A DNA stretch of 64,000 nucleotides from JADHLJ01 sp038116915 (GCA_038116915.1 JAYOEU010000004.1:7494-71493), one strand, 5' to 3'. Shown: positions 1 to 8,724, counted from the first letter of the stretch. Made by a program: numbers and translations. Notes: generated by a model not told the origin, from the sequence alone.

Positions 1-277
1 GCTGGGCGTGGCTGACGATGGAGCATACGAACTCGCCGGTCTTTTCGGCGTTGATCTGGCTGTCCTTCTTGCCGCCGTGGTTCGGGTGGGCGCCCGAGGC
101 GAACATCACACAGGGCGGATCGCCGGCAACGCCGTTGAAGAAGCTGTAGGGCGCGAGATTGCTCACCCCGGCTTCGTTGACCGTGGAAATCCAGCCGATC
201 GGGCGTGGAGAAACGAAGGCCTTGAAGGGATCGTGACGGAAGCCGTGCTGCCGGTGGGTGCCGATCTCGTAGAACAT
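1..277 (-). CDS. Flavin reductase-like domain protein, 3' end cut by window edge
   Basis: Translating the minus strand from the ATG at 277 gives an uninterrupted frame to the window edge. It contains FVSPRPIGWIST near residue 20 and a NLAPYSFFNG segment followed by PPCVMFA. This is the N-terminal pattern of the flavin reductase-like (FMN-binding split barrel, DIM6/NTAB) family. These small cytoplasmic flavoproteins bind FMN and reduce flavin or quinone-like substrates. GGAG lies about 8 nt before the ATG and supports this start. Only about 92 residues are visible, so the substrate cannot be inferred. It diverges from the glycosyltransferase-like gene at 436. Confidence 0.8.
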   Translation of the reverse strand, partial: MFYEIGTHRQHGFRHDPFKAFVSPRPIGWISTVNEAGVSNLAPYSFFNGVAGDPPCVMFASGAHPNHGGKKDSQINAEKTGEFVCSIVSHAQ

Positions 278-435
278 CTTCTTCTCCAAATGAAATGGCG
301 GGATTTTCAACCCTGCTTCTCCGATCGCACACGGCGGGCGAGTTGGCAAGTCGCGGGCCGGCGATGGATGTGTTTCAGCGAACTGTCGGATATGATCGCC
401 GGGTTGCCTGTATTGGACGTTGGAGACGCGATCGC

Positions 436-1689
436 ATGATCGACACGCCCGAGGATCTGGATCGGCTGGCCAAGGATCTGCAAGCCGAAATGGCGAAGCC
501 GGAGACCCTGCAGAAGCTGTTTGCCCTCGTCGCGCCTCATCTTGTCCCAGGGGGGCGCAATCTCGTCTATATCCTCGCCCAGGTGGAGCGGATCGGCCAT
601 CTGGCGATGGAGTTGTTTTTTCTCAACACGCTTTATGGCGCCGATCATGACCGCATCATCGTGCTGACCGGCCCGACGGACCGCCCGGGGGTCAATCCGG
701 CGGTCTTCGACATCACCGGGCCGGGTTTCGCCCATGTCGAGACCGATGATCCGCTCTTGCCGCTGCTCGGCTTTCTTGAGGGTGGGATGCTGGACATGAA
801 CGTCCTGCGCATGCTGCTGATCGAGCCGCAGCGCCTGACCCGCGATTTCGGGCGCGCGGTGACCGCCGGCGCTCCTCTGCTGCACTTTTCGTTGCCTGAC
901 GCAATGCGCCAGCGGGGCGATGACTGGATGCGTGCGCGCGGCATTGATCCGGACGAGCCTTTCGTTCTGTTGCATGTGCGCGACGCCAGCTATCTGCCGG
1001 AAAAGGCGCATCACCTGTTCCGCTGTGCCGATATCGCGAACTACGGCTTGGCGATCGACCGGCTGGTGGAAAGCGGTTATCGGGTCTTCCGTCTCGGCGA
1101 TGCGTCCAGTCCGCCGCTCTCGCATCCGTCAGGCCGGGTTGTCGATGTGCCGCATGCGCCGGATTATGACCCGTATCTCGATGTGTATCTGTCCGCGTGC
1201 TGCCGCTTCGCGGTGAACCAGGCCTCGGGGCCCGAGGCTCTCGTTCGGGCCTTCGGGCGCCCGGCCCTGACGGTCAATCTGATGCTGGAGCATCTGCGGT
1301 TGCCCTTGGCGGGCGACTTGCTGTTCTTCAAGCACATCCGCCGCTCCGCGGGCGGGCATGAGCTGTCCTATCCCGAACTGCTGGAGAGGGGTTCGCCCGG
1401 CTTCCTGACCAGTGAAGCCTTCGAAAAAGCAGGGTTGGTGGTCGTCGAGAACAGTCCGGAGGAACTCGAAGCCTCGGTGATGGAGATGATCGAACATGTC
1501 GAGGGCCGCGCGGTGCACGGCGCAACCGACGGGCAGGAGCGGTTCCTGGCGTTGGGCAGGGAATACGAGGCGCGGATCGTCAAGGACCCCGACATCATCG
1601 CCAAGACCGAGGATTTTTACGCCTACGCGCATTCCTTCGGCCGGATCTCCAGCGCCTTTCTGGAGATGAATCCCGGATTTTTGGAGTAG
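436..1689 (+). CDS. TIGR04372-family glycosyltransferase-like protein
   Basis: A 417-residue protein with the pattern of the TIGR04372 family: VLLHVRDASYL followed by FRCADIANYGLAIDRLVESGY, then a short FRLGD stretch. These cytoplasmic proteins are annotated as glycosyltransferases and are found with surface-polysaccharide or glycan genes in alphaproteobacteria; the sugar and acceptor are unknown. The open frame extends back to 295, but the ATG at 436 (MIDTPEDL) is preceded by GGAG at about 10 nt, while the extra 47 residues are arginine-rich and unlike the family, so I start at 436. No other glycan gene is adjacent. The 3' end runs directly into a repeat cluster that starts at the stop codon. 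Confidence 0.75.
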   Translation: MIDTPEDLDRLAKDLQAEMAKPETLQKLFALVAPHLVPGGRNLVYILAQVERIGHLAMELFFLNTLYGADHDRIIVLTGPTDRPGVNPAVFDITGPGFAHVETDDPLLPLLGFLEGGMLDMNVLRMLLIEPQRLTRDFGRAVTAGAPLLHFSLPDAMRQRGDDWMRARGIDPDEPFVLLHVRDASYLPEKAHHLFRCADIANYGLAIDRLVESGYRVFRLGDASSPPLSHPSGRVVDVPHAPDYDPYLDVYLSACCRFAVNQASGPEALVRAFGRPALTVNLMLEHLRLPLAGDLLFFKHIRRSAGGHELSYPELLERGSPGFLTSEAFEKAGLVVVENSPEELEASVMEMIEHVEGRAVHGATDGQERFLALGREYEARIVKDPDIIAKTEDFYAYAHSFGRISSAFLEMNPGFLE

Positions 1690-1972
1690 CTAGCGTCGCG
1701 TTACCGAGCCAACCCAAATCTGTCCGTCGCCCTGGCGTAAGGCAGGGCCCGGCCTCGACGGTGCGGCGTGACGGTCCCGGCTACCGTCGCCTCCGGCATT
1801 TGAAGATTGAGGATCGCGCTGACAGGCCAGGTACAAGGCCCTGCCTTTCGCCAGGGCGACGGCAAGAGAGGAGCGCCGGATAATTCGGGCCGCGGGGTTC
1901 TGGGGTAGCTAATCTCGCGTTACCGAGCCAACCCGGATCTGTCCGTCGCCCTGGCGTAAGGCAGGGCCCGGC
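1687..1972. repeat. REP-like palindrome cluster with a 67-bp direct repeat
   Basis: Bases 1687-1753 and 1906-1972 are a direct repeat with about five mismatches over 67 bp, each starting at a TAGCT that in the first copy includes the stop codon of the upstream gene. Each copy holds the forward REP-like unit GTCGCCCTGGCGTAAGGCAG (starting at 1726 and 1945). An inverted unit lies between them at 1838-1860. The core is a GCCCTG-N8-CAGGGC hairpin. The cluster fills the 297-bp space between two convergent genes and contains no credible ORF. Related units occur at 29600, 49890 and 58961. Confidence 0.85.
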
Positions 1973-1986
1973 AGGGAGCGGATCGG

Positions 1987-3120
1987 CTAAAAATCCAGCG
2001 CGAGATACGATTTCAACACGTTTTCCAGGGTTTCGCGCTCGATGTCCTTGACGATGAAGACCAGCCGCGAGCGGCGGTCGTCGCTTGGCCAGGCGTCGAT
2101 CTTGGCCGGCGGGTGAAACATGTGCTGGACCGCATGGACCACGACCGGCTGATCATCGATCTCCGCGACGTTGAGCAGGCCCTTGATCCGCAGGATATTG
2201 GCCCCATGGGTCTGGGCCAGCATGTCGAGCGAGCCGGCTATCTTGCCCCATTTCAGCGGCTCGTCGAAATACAGCGCGAAGCTGTGGATGTGATCGTCGT
2301 GGCGGTTCACGTCGTGGTGGTGGTGGCCATGCACATGCCCATGTCCATGGCCATGCTCATGCCCGTGAGCGTGGTCATGGTCGTGACCGTCCTCGCCATG
2401 GCGGTGATAAACGTGGCCCTCGGTATCCCGGTACGCTTCCTCCTTCAGCCACTGGGCGACGTCGGCGGTCTTGGTCAGCGGGTTGTAGAGGCCGGCATTG
2501 AACAGGGCGGCGGGGTCCGCGTCGCCGTGATCCGCCTCGATCACCGGGGCCGCCGGGTTGACGCTGGCGAGCCGTGACTTGACGGTCGCCACCATCTCGG
2601 GATCGGTGACGTCGACTTTCGACAGCACGATGCGATCGGCGACGGCGGCCTGCTTGACGGACTCGAACTGCTGATCGAACTGGCCCATCGCGTGATGGGC
2701 GTCGACCACGGTGATCACGCCGTCCAGGCGATAGCGGGTGACCAGGAACGGATCGGCCATCATCGTGTGCAGGATCGGCGCCGGATCGGCCAGGCCCGTG
2801 GTCTCGACCACCAGACGGTCGAAGGCCGGGATCTTGCCGTCGGCGCGGTCCATGAACAAGGTGCGCATGGTGTCCACCAGGTCGCCGCGAACGGTGCAGC
2901 ACAGGCAACCGCTGTTCAGCAGGATCGTGTCCTCGTTCGACTCGACGACCAGCGCATCGTCGATGCCGATCTCGCCGAACTCGTTGACGATCACCGCGAC
3001 CTTGTCCATGGCCGGATTGCGCATCAGTTTCGAGAGCAGGGTGGTCTTACCGCTGCCGAGAAAGCCGGTGAGGATGGAGACCGGGACCCGGTCCTGGGGC
3101 GTGGTTTGGGGGTTGCTCAT
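1987..3120 (-). CDS. COG0523 (CobW/G3E family) metal-handling GTPase, copy 1
   Basis: A 377-residue cytoplasmic P-loop GTPase of the COG0523 family, whose members insert or deliver metals, most often zinc. Visible features: Walker A GFLGSGKTT at about 19-27, the metal-binding CLCC (C72, C74, C75), the ETTGLADPAP switch region, a long His-rich segment at about 235-270 (HGHEHGHGHGHVHGHHHH), and a C-terminal CobW domain. The ATG at 3120 follows GGAGGTGG closely and fits the family start. It is one of three COG0523 paralogues in this window (also 31755 and 42219) and has the richest histidine tract. It is divergent from the DUF6134 gene. Its exact metal client is not shown by context. Confidence 0.9.
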   Translation of the reverse strand: MSNPQTTPQDRVPVSILTGFLGSGKTTLLSKLMRNPAMDKVAVIVNEFGEIGIDDALVVESNEDTILLNSGCLCCTVRGDLVDTMRTLFMDRADGKIPAFDRLVVETTGLADPAPILHTMMADPFLVTRYRLDGVITVVDAHHAMGQFDQQFESVKQAAVADRIVLSKVDVTDPEMVATVKSRLASVNPAAPVIEADHGDADPAALFNAGLYNPLTKTADVAQWLKEEAYRDTEGHVYHRHGEDGHDHDHAHGHEHGHGHGHVHGHHHHDVNRHDDHIHSFALYFDEPLKWGKIAGSLDMLAQTHGANILRIKGLLNVAEIDDQPVVVHAVQHMFHPPAKIDAWPSDDRRSRLVFIVKDIERETLENVLKSYLALDF

Positions 3121-3223
3121 CGATCCACCTCCGATGCGTGATGCCCGTATCTAAACCCCGCGCCGCGCCGCGCCAAGAGTGATGTGTGGTGCTTGTTCGC
3201 AAATCGAGGAATGCCCTGGGGGG

Positions 3224-3253
3224 TCATCCGCATGACAAATCCGTGCGAATAAT
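3224..3253 (+). promoter_or_regulatory. Candidate ECF-sigma promoter, TCATCC-N18-AATAAT
   Basis: TCATCC at 3224-3229 is followed after 18 nt by AATAAT at 3248-3253, with GCG directly before the -10. The same arrangement (TCATCC-N18-TATAGG, also with GCG before the -10) lies upstream of the FAD oxidoreductase gene at 10068. It is close to the TGATCC-N18 type recognised by RpoE of the ChrR system, as I recall it. It would place the transcript start near 3260 and so favours the ATG at 3300 over the one at 3252 for the next gene. This is a pattern-level inference. Confidence 0.4.
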
Positions 3254-3299
3254 GAACTATGAGGCTTTGGCTGCGGCCTCGAACCGGACGGAGAGGAAG

Positions 3300-4043
3300 A
3301 TGGGTTTCGGGCGGAGTTACCGGGTAACAGGCATGATCGCGGCCGTGCTGGCGGGCCTCCTTCTCGCGCCCTTGGCGGCGCAGGCGGAAACCGGCCGGCT
3401 GATCAAGTTCGATGCCTATCGCAACGGCTCCAAGTTCGGCTTCTCGATGGTCAGGATCGACGGCGCGGCCGGCGCCGAGCATGTCGAGGTGGTCACCGCG
3501 CTCCGGGTCGGGCTCGGACCGATCACCGCGTTCAAATATCTGCTGCGGACCAGTACCCGTTGGCGCGACGGCAGGATCGAAAGCCTGAGCAGCGCCATCA
3601 ACGACGACGGCGATGTGTTTCGCGTCGAGGCGCGGCAGTCGGCGGCGGGACTGATGGTCGAAGGCCATGACGGAAAGCTGACCATGCCGTCCGAAATCCT
3701 GCCGACGACCTATTGGCGTGCCGACATGGTGACACGTGGGGAGTTGCTCAGCACCCAGCACGGCCGGGTCCTGAAGGTCGGCTTTGAAAACAAGGGACAG
3801 GAGATGGTCACTTCCGAGGGGCGGGAGTTGGCCGCTACCCACTATGCCATGCGCGGTGATCTCGATATCGACATCTGGTACGACGCAAAGGGCGATTGGG
3901 TGAAGCTAACCTTCACGGTCGGGGATTCCAATGTCGAATACAAGCGCGTGACGCCCGGACCCAAGGATGCCGCCGCCTTCGTGCCGCTGGACAAGGTGCC
4001 CGGGATATCCGGCTCCGAGGTCCACGCGATGATAGAGCCCTGA
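3300..4043 (+). CDS. DUF6134-like secreted protein
   Basis: A 247-residue protein with an N-terminal signal peptide (basic MGFGRSYR, hydrophobic core, cleavage likely after AAQA). The mature part is beta-rich, with ETGRLIKFDAYRNGSKFG and a later YWRADM segment, matching what I know as DUF6134, a family of unknown function predicted to act in the periplasm. GAGAGGAAG directly precedes the ATG at 3300. An in-frame ATG at 3252 would spoil the signal peptide. It is followed after 16 nt by the SDR gene, so the two are probably co-transcribed. Genes of this kind accompany the cfa-like/FAD/DUF1365 module. No enzymatic motif is visible. Confidence 0.7.
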   Translation: MGFGRSYRVTGMIAAVLAGLLLAPLAAQAETGRLIKFDAYRNGSKFGFSMVRIDGAAGAEHVEVVTALRVGLGPITAFKYLLRTSTRWRDGRIESLSSAINDDGDVFRVEARQSAAGLMVEGHDGKLTMPSEILPTTYWRADMVTRGELLSTQHGRVLKVGFENKGQEMVTSEGRELAATHYAMRGDLDIDIWYDAKGDWVKLTFTVGDSNVEYKRVTPGPKDAAAFVPLDKVPGISGSEVHAMIEP

Positions 4044-4059
4044 CGGATCGGAGACGCTA

Positions 4060-4809
4060 ATGGCCGCAAAGGTCGCATGGATCACCGGAGCCAGCACGGG
4101 AATTGGTCACGCCCTGGCCCTCTGCATGGCGCGCGACGGTTGGCGCGTCGCCGCCTCGGCGCGGTCCGGTGACAAGCTCGACGCGATGGCCGGCGCGAGC
4201 GGCGGCCGCATCGTCAGCCATCCACTCGACGTCACCGACAAGGCGCGCTCGCTTGAGGTCGCCGAGACGATCTGGCGCGAGGAGGAGGGGATCGATCTCG
4301 CGGTTTTCGCCGCCGGGCTGCACATCCCGGTGGACGCGGCCGCCTTCGATGTCGAACCGTTCCGCCGTCTGGTGGAAATCAACCTGATGGGCGTGGTGCA
4401 CGGCCTCGCTGGCGTGGTGCCGCGGATGGTCGAGCGCGGCCGGGGCCATATCGCCATCGTCTCCTCGGTCGCCGGTTATCGCGGGTTGCCCACCGCTTCG
4501 GCCTACGGCGCGACCAAGGCGGCTCTCAACAACATGACCGAGGGGCTGAAATTCGATCTGGAACCAAAGGGCATCAAGGTGCAACTGGTCTGTCCCGGCT
4601 TCGTGCGGACGCCGCTGACGGACGAAAATCCGTTTCCGATGCCGTTCCTGATGGAGCCCGAGGATGCCGCCGAGGCTTTCTATCGCGGGCTGCAAGGCAA
4701 CGCCTTCGAGATCAACTTCCCGAAGAGCTTCACGACGATCATGAAGCAGGTCCGCAAGCTGCCGCATGGTCTCTACATGGCGGCGATCCGGCGCGGGACC
4801 GGGTTTTAA
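4060..4809 (+). CDS. Short-chain dehydrogenase/reductase (SDR)
   Basis: A 249-residue classical SDR, a cytoplasmic NAD(P)-dependent oxidoreductase. Residues near the N-terminus read WITGASTGIG (nucleotide-binding TGxxxGIG), with the catalytic Ser in IVSSVAGYRG and the YxxxK pair in SAYGATKAA. The C-terminal part is basic and ends in AAIRRGTGF. GGAGACG precedes the ATG. It sits 16 nt after the DUF6134 gene and 5 nt before the SnoaL-like gene. In Rhodobacter an SDR belongs to the same RpoE-ChrR-controlled group as the symporter, DUF1365 and FAD genes encoded opposite here, so a role in modifying a lipid-derived ketone or alcohol is plausible but inferred. Confidence 0.85.
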   Translation: MAAKVAWITGASTGIGHALALCMARDGWRVAASARSGDKLDAMAGASGGRIVSHPLDVTDKARSLEVAETIWREEEGIDLAVFAAGLHIPVDAAAFDVEPFRRLVEINLMGVVHGLAGVVPRMVERGRGHIAIVSSVAGYRGLPTASAYGATKAALNNMTEGLKFDLEPKGIKVQLVCPGFVRTPLTDENPFPMPFLMEPEDAAEAFYRGLQGNAFEINFPKSFTTIMKQVRKLPHGLYMAAIRRGTGF

Positions 4810-4814
4810 GCGAG

Positions 4815-5264
4815 ATGACCATCGAAGCCGGCGCGGCGGCCTATGGCCGCTTTCACGAGACCCTGACACCCGAAAGCCTCGGGGAACTCGACAGGCTTTG
4901 CGCGCCGGATGTCCGGTTCACCGATCCGTTCAACGATCTGACGGGTATCGCGGCGCTGCGTGGGATCTATGAGCACATGTACGCGGTGCTGGACGAGCCG
5001 GCCTTCGTGATCGAGGACATCGCGGTAAGCGGCTCGACGGCGTATTTCAAATGGATCTTCACGGCCCGCACCAAGGGGCGGGGCGGCATGGCGATACGTC
5101 TTGCCGGCATGACCGAGGCGCGTTTCGACGAACAGGGACGGGTGAGCGCCCATATCGATCACTGGGACGCGGCGAGCCAGCTCTACGCGCGCCTGCCTGT
5201 GGTCGGCGGCTTCTTTCGGTGGTTGGGGCGGCGTTTCGCGGTTCCTGCTCCGGCTGGGCGCTAG
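4815..5264 (+). CDS. SnoaL/NTF2-like protein
   Basis: A 149-residue small alpha+beta protein. VRFTDPFNDLTGIAALRGIYEHM near residue 35 is typical of the SnoaL-like branch of the NTF2-like superfamily, as is IDHWDAASQLYARLP toward the end. Members are pocket proteins that act as isomerases, cyclases or hydrolases, or simply bind ligands. It starts 5 nt after the SDR stop and is probably translated from the same mRNA. Its stop (TAG) and the stop of the opposite symporter gene overlap in a CTAG tetranucleotide, so the two convergent operons abut with no spacer. The function is probably tied to the lipid module. Confidence 0.75.
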   Translation: MTIEAGAAAYGRFHETLTPESLGELDRLCAPDVRFTDPFNDLTGIAALRGIYEHMYAVLDEPAFVIEDIAVSGSTAYFKWIFTARTKGRGGMAIRLAGMTEARFDEQGRVSAHIDHWDAASQLYARLPVVGGFFRWLGRRFAVPAPAGR

Positions 5265-6580
5265 ACCGGCCGCGCCGGCATGTGCCGCCCGAAGCGGGCC
5301 ATCAGCACCATCGCCGCCGCCTTGAAGACGATCGGCAAGGTTCCATAGAGAAGCGCGAGCACCAGCAGGCCGTGCTCGTCATTGACCGCCCCATCTCCGG
5401 CATTGAAGCCGGCGAGCTCGAGGGCAGGGAAGGTGATCCCCACCGCGAGCGCCAGGGCGAGCTTGGTGGCCATGCCCCAGATCGCGAAATAGAGCCCGGT
5501 GCGGCGCGCCGAGCCGGCCGCGGAATCGAGATCCACCACATCCGCCTGCATCGACGGCGGCAGCGCGAGGTCCGCGCCGAGGCAGATGCCGGAGAGCACG
5601 CAGATGACGAGGAACGGCAGATAGTCGCCGGCGCCGAGGAAGGGCGCCCAGCCGAAGATCAGGCAGTTCGCGGCCATCGCGATCAGCCAGGCCCGGTGCT
5701 TGCTGAGCCGCCCGCTGGCCCAGACCCAGACCGGGATGCCGAATATGGCGCAAGCGAAGTAGATGAACAGCAACTCCCCCGCCTTGTCCGGCAGCACCAG
5801 CATATGTCCGACGAACAGCAGAAACAGCGTCGCCGGAAGACCGTTGGCGATCCCGTTCAGCAGATAGGCGAGGATCAGGCGCAGAAATGCCCGGTTCTCC
5901 AGCAGCGCCCGCCATCCTTCGGCAATCCGATCACGCCAGGAACCGGCGCCGTCCGGATGATCCGCCGGCGGGTCCGGTGTGACCATCACGGCAATGAGGG
6001 CGGCCAGCGGCAGGACAATGACCAGACCGATCGCCAGCGCCCGAAGCACCTCGGCAAGTCCGGCCTCGCGCCCGTTCCTGGCGAGAAGAACCGGCGCCGC
6101 CGCGGCCAGCAGGGTTCCGATGATCACCAGCGCCTCGCGGGTGCCGGTGATGCGCGAGCGCTCCTGGTAATCGCCGGACAGCTCGGCCCCCCAGGCCGCG
6201 TGCGGAAGCTGCAACGTCGTCCAGGCGAGATAGAGCAGAATGCTCCACAGCAACAGATGTCCCACGCCCGCTCCGTCGCCCGGAACGAACAGGAACCAGA
6301 TCGACAGGCACAGCAGCGGCAGGGAGCCGGCGATCCAGGGCCGCCGGCGCCCGAAGCGTCCGCGGGTGCGGTCGCTCAGCGCGCCCACGACCGGGTCCGT
6401 GACCACGTCCCAAAGCCGGGCGATCAGCAGAACCAGGCCCACCGTCGCGAGATCGATGCCCACGGTTTCGGCGTAGAATGTCGGAAGATAAATGAACAGC
6501 GGCAAGCCCAGCACCGCGAGCGGCAATCCCGGCAGGCCATAGGCCATCAGGACCCTTTTCGGGAGCGGGCTTGGCGCCAT
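5261..6580 (-). CDS. MFS transporter, GPH (glycoside-pentoside-hexuronide) symporter type
   Basis: A 439-residue polytopic inner-membrane protein. The pattern ARLWDVVTDPVVGALSDRTR followed by GRFGRRRPWI in the first cytoplasmic loop is characteristic of the GPH:cation symporter family. The open frame reaches back to 6664, but the ATG at 6580 overlaps the TGA of the upstream methyltransferase gene (TGATG), which implies translational coupling and defines the start. It is the last gene of the FAD-DUF1365-CFA operon. A symporter of this family occupies the same operon in Rhodobacter's RpoE-ChrR regulon. The substrate is unknown; a lipid head-group or fatty-acid derivative is conceivable. Confidence 0.85.
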   Translation of the reverse strand: MAPSPLPKRVLMAYGLPGLPLAVLGLPLFIYLPTFYAETVGIDLATVGLVLLIARLWDVVTDPVVGALSDRTRGRFGRRRPWIAGSLPLLCLSIWFLFVPGDGAGVGHLLLWSILLYLAWTTLQLPHAAWGAELSGDYQERSRITGTREALVIIGTLLAAAAPVLLARNGREAGLAEVLRALAIGLVIVLPLAALIAVMVTPDPPADHPDGAGSWRDRIAEGWRALLENRAFLRLILAYLLNGIANGLPATLFLLFVGHMLVLPDKAGELLFIYFACAIFGIPVWVWASGRLSKHRAWLIAMAANCLIFGWAPFLGAGDYLPFLVICVLSGICLGADLALPPSMQADVVDLDSAAGSARRTGLYFAIWGMATKLALALAVGITFPALELAGFNAGDGAVNDEHGLLVLALLYGTLPIVFKAAAMVLMARFGRHMPARPV

Positions 6581-7857
6581 CACGCGTGTTTCAGAAGGAT
6601 TTGCCGGACATCGATATGCCCGGCCCTGAAGCCACCCTCGCAATAACAGAGATAATATTCCCACATCCGGCGGAACCGCTCATCGAAGCCCTGCTCCTTG
6701 ATCGAATTCCAGGCTTTGAGGAAATCGTCCCGCCAGATCGCCAGGGTCCGGGCATAGTCGAGCGCGAAGCCGTCATCGGCGACGGCGACGAGGCCGGCGT
6801 CGGCGATCTGTCCGGCAAGCCGGGATGGGCTCGGCAGCATGCCGCCCGGGAAGATGTATTTTTGAATGAAATCCGGATTGGTCCGGTAGCTGTCATAGTT
6901 GCGATCGTCGATCGTGATCACCTGGATCGCCGCCCGCCCGCCGGTCCGGAGCCGTTCCCGCAGGGCCCTGAAATAGGTCGGCCAATAAGACTCGCCGACC
7001 GCTTCAAGCATTTCGATGGAGGCAATGGCGTCGAAGGTCCCGGTGACGTCGCGATAGTCCTGGAGACGGATTTCGATCTGCTCCGACAGACCGTCGGCGG
7101 CGATGCGCTTGAGCGCTTCGTCGCGCTGTTCCGTCGACAGGGTGAGGCCGAGCACCTTGACCCCGTATTCCTTGGCGAGCAGCCGGGCGAAACTTCCCCA
7201 GCCGCAGCCGATCTCAAGCACTGTCTGGCCTGGCTTGAGCTTCAGCATGTCGGCGAGGCGGCGGTACTTGCGGTTCTGGGCCGCTTCCAAATTCTCATCG
7301 GGCCGTTCGAACACCGCCGCGGAATAGGTCATGCTGGGGTCAAGCCAGCAAGCATAGAAGTCGTTGCCGATGTCGTAGTGATGGCGGATGTTCTTGCGGC
7401 TGCCGGTCTTGGAGTTTCGCCGGCGGAAATGGCCAATTCTCCGAGCCGACCGGACAATCACATTGCCGTCGGCGGCGCGTGAGACCACGTCCCAATTCAG
7501 CGCGCACAGCTCCATGAGGGCGGTCGGATCCGTGCTTTCCCAGTCGCCGTCCATATAACTTTCGGCAAACGCCATGTCACCACCAAGCAGGACTCGCTTG
7601 GCGACGCTCTGATCGCGCAGCCGAAGCTCCGCTTCGGGGCCGGCAAGCGCGCCGCGAAACTCGAACCGGTGGCCGTTCGGCAGAACGACGAAAAGGGTGC
7701 CGATGCGGATTCGTCTCAGGATCATGAAGGCGAATCGGGTCCAAGGGGACAGGCGCGCGGGGGTTCTCACGGTTGCGGCGCCGGCCCTGCCGTCGGGTTT
7801 TTCCGCCAAGGGGCCGGTGATCGTTTTCGCTTGGGCTGTCCAGTCCGTGGAACTCAT
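6580..7857 (-). CDS. Cyclopropane-fatty-acyl-phospholipid synthase-like SAM methyltransferase
   Basis: A 425-residue protein of the CFA synthase family, which transfers a methyl group from SAM to the double bond of membrane phospholipid acyl chains. The SAM motif VLEIGCGWGSFA lies at about 213-224. The family signature HHYDIGNDFYACWLD precedes it, and the C-terminal part has IFPGGMLPS and EYYLCYCEGGF. The ATG at 7857 is chosen over an upstream GTG at 7869, which leaves no room for a Shine-Dalgarno. Its neighbours (DUF1365, FAD oxidoreductase, symporter) suggest the UfaM-type branch, which makes 11-methyl unsaturated or furan fatty acids in Rhodobacter, rather than a stand-alone CFA synthase. 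That assignment is inferred from context. Confidence 0.85.
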   Translation of the reverse strand: MSSTDWTAQAKTITGPLAEKPDGRAGAATVRTPARLSPWTRFAFMILRRIRIGTLFVVLPNGHRFEFRGALAGPEAELRLRDQSVAKRVLLGGDMAFAESYMDGDWESTDPTALMELCALNWDVVSRAADGNVIVRSARRIGHFRRRNSKTGSRKNIRHHYDIGNDFYACWLDPSMTYSAAVFERPDENLEAAQNRKYRRLADMLKLKPGQTVLEIGCGWGSFARLLAKEYGVKVLGLTLSTEQRDEALKRIAADGLSEQIEIRLQDYRDVTGTFDAIASIEMLEAVGESYWPTYFRALRERLRTGGRAAIQVITIDDRNYDSYRTNPDFIQKYIFPGGMLPSPSRLAGQIADAGLVAVADDGFALDYARTLAIWRDDFLKAWNSIKEQGFDERFRRMWEYYLCYCEGGFRAGHIDVRQILLKHA

Positions 7858-7877
7858 CGTGCTCAACACTCCAGGCG

Positions 7878-8720
7878 TCAGGGGGCGGCGTGGTCGGCCG
7901 CTTGGCGTCGCGGGTCATTGTGTCCTAAGGCGACAATGGAAACCTCATTCGAAGGCGGCAGGGGCTTGGCGTGGTAACGGGCGCCCTTGAGCCAAAGTTT
8001 CAAAGCTTCCCAGTGAATGGCGGTCATCACTTTCACGGTCATCAGCGGATACCGCGCAAGGATAGTCAACAGCGCGCCGTCGCTCAACGTCTCGCGCTCG
8101 GCGGTGTGGGTGGCCAGCAGTGTTTCGCCGTCCGTGAGCGACTGGCGGATCAGGATCGACAGCCTCTCGGTCGGCGGTTTCAGCCGGAAACGGTAGCGCG
8201 CGGCCATGTCGATGAACGGTGAGACATGGAACGCCTTGTCGCAGGCCTGCACGATGGGCTGGTCCCCGTGGCGCTCCTCGCTGACGGGAATCAGGTATCC
8301 ATGCTGCTCCCCGAAAGTGTTTTTCACCTCGTATAGGATCACCCGCGGCATATCCCGATTGTCGTAGCAGAAATAGATCGTCAGCGGATTGAAGACATAG
8401 CCGAGGAGACGGGGAAAACAGTGGGTAAATACCCGGAATCCGTCCGGCTCGAACCCGGCGCCCCTCAGGTGCCGGTCGATCCATGGCCGAACCGGCTGTC
8501 CGTCGCGCGGCCCGTGATCCTTGTCGAAATAGCTGAACAGGTTCCAGCGATTATGCGAGAAGAACCGGAGGCGCTTGGACAGCGCCGGAATTTCGTCGAG
8601 ATCCAGGAACATCGAAAACACCCGGTAGACGAAGCGATGGCGCAGGGGGATCAACCGGCGGTGCATCACCTCGCCTCGATAGAGGCAGGAAACCGGGCCG
8701 GCGTTGCGAGCTCCCGCCAT
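7878..8720 (-). CDS. DUF1365 domain protein of the modified-fatty-acid operon
   Basis: A 280-residue DUF1365 protein. It begins SCLYRGEVMHRRLIPLRHRF, with a central FPRLLGYVFNPLTIYFCY block and AFHVSPFIDM, all family hallmarks. DUF1365 genes lie beside CFA-synthase-like methyltransferases and flavin oxidoreductases in many proteobacteria, and the three are thought to act together on membrane acyl chains; the biochemical role of DUF1365 is not settled. It starts 4 nt after the FAD oxidoreductase gene ends and is separated by about 20 nt from the methyltransferase, so the three form one operon. No transmembrane segment is obvious. Confidence 0.85.
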   Translation of the reverse strand: MAGARNAGPVSCLYRGEVMHRRLIPLRHRFVYRVFSMFLDLDEIPALSKRLRFFSHNRWNLFSYFDKDHGPRDGQPVRPWIDRHLRGAGFEPDGFRVFTHCFPRLLGYVFNPLTIYFCYDNRDMPRVILYEVKNTFGEQHGYLIPVSEERHGDQPIVQACDKAFHVSPFIDMAARYRFRLKPPTERLSILIRQSLTDGETLLATHTAERETLSDGALLTILARYPLMTVKVMTAIHWEALKLWLKGARYHAKPLPPSNEVSIVALGHNDPRRQAADHAAP

Positions 8721-8724
8721 TGTC

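Noticed and set aside
307..1125. Long minus-strand ORF opposite the glycosyltransferase-like gene
   Set aside because: It is an antisense shadow produced by high third-position GC; it has no family resemblance and the plus-strand frame carries clear motifs.
5051..6646. 531-codon plus-strand ORF overlapping the GPH symporter
   Set aside because: The translation is Arg/Gln/Asp-rich without domains and lies opposite a membrane protein with clear transmembrane helices.
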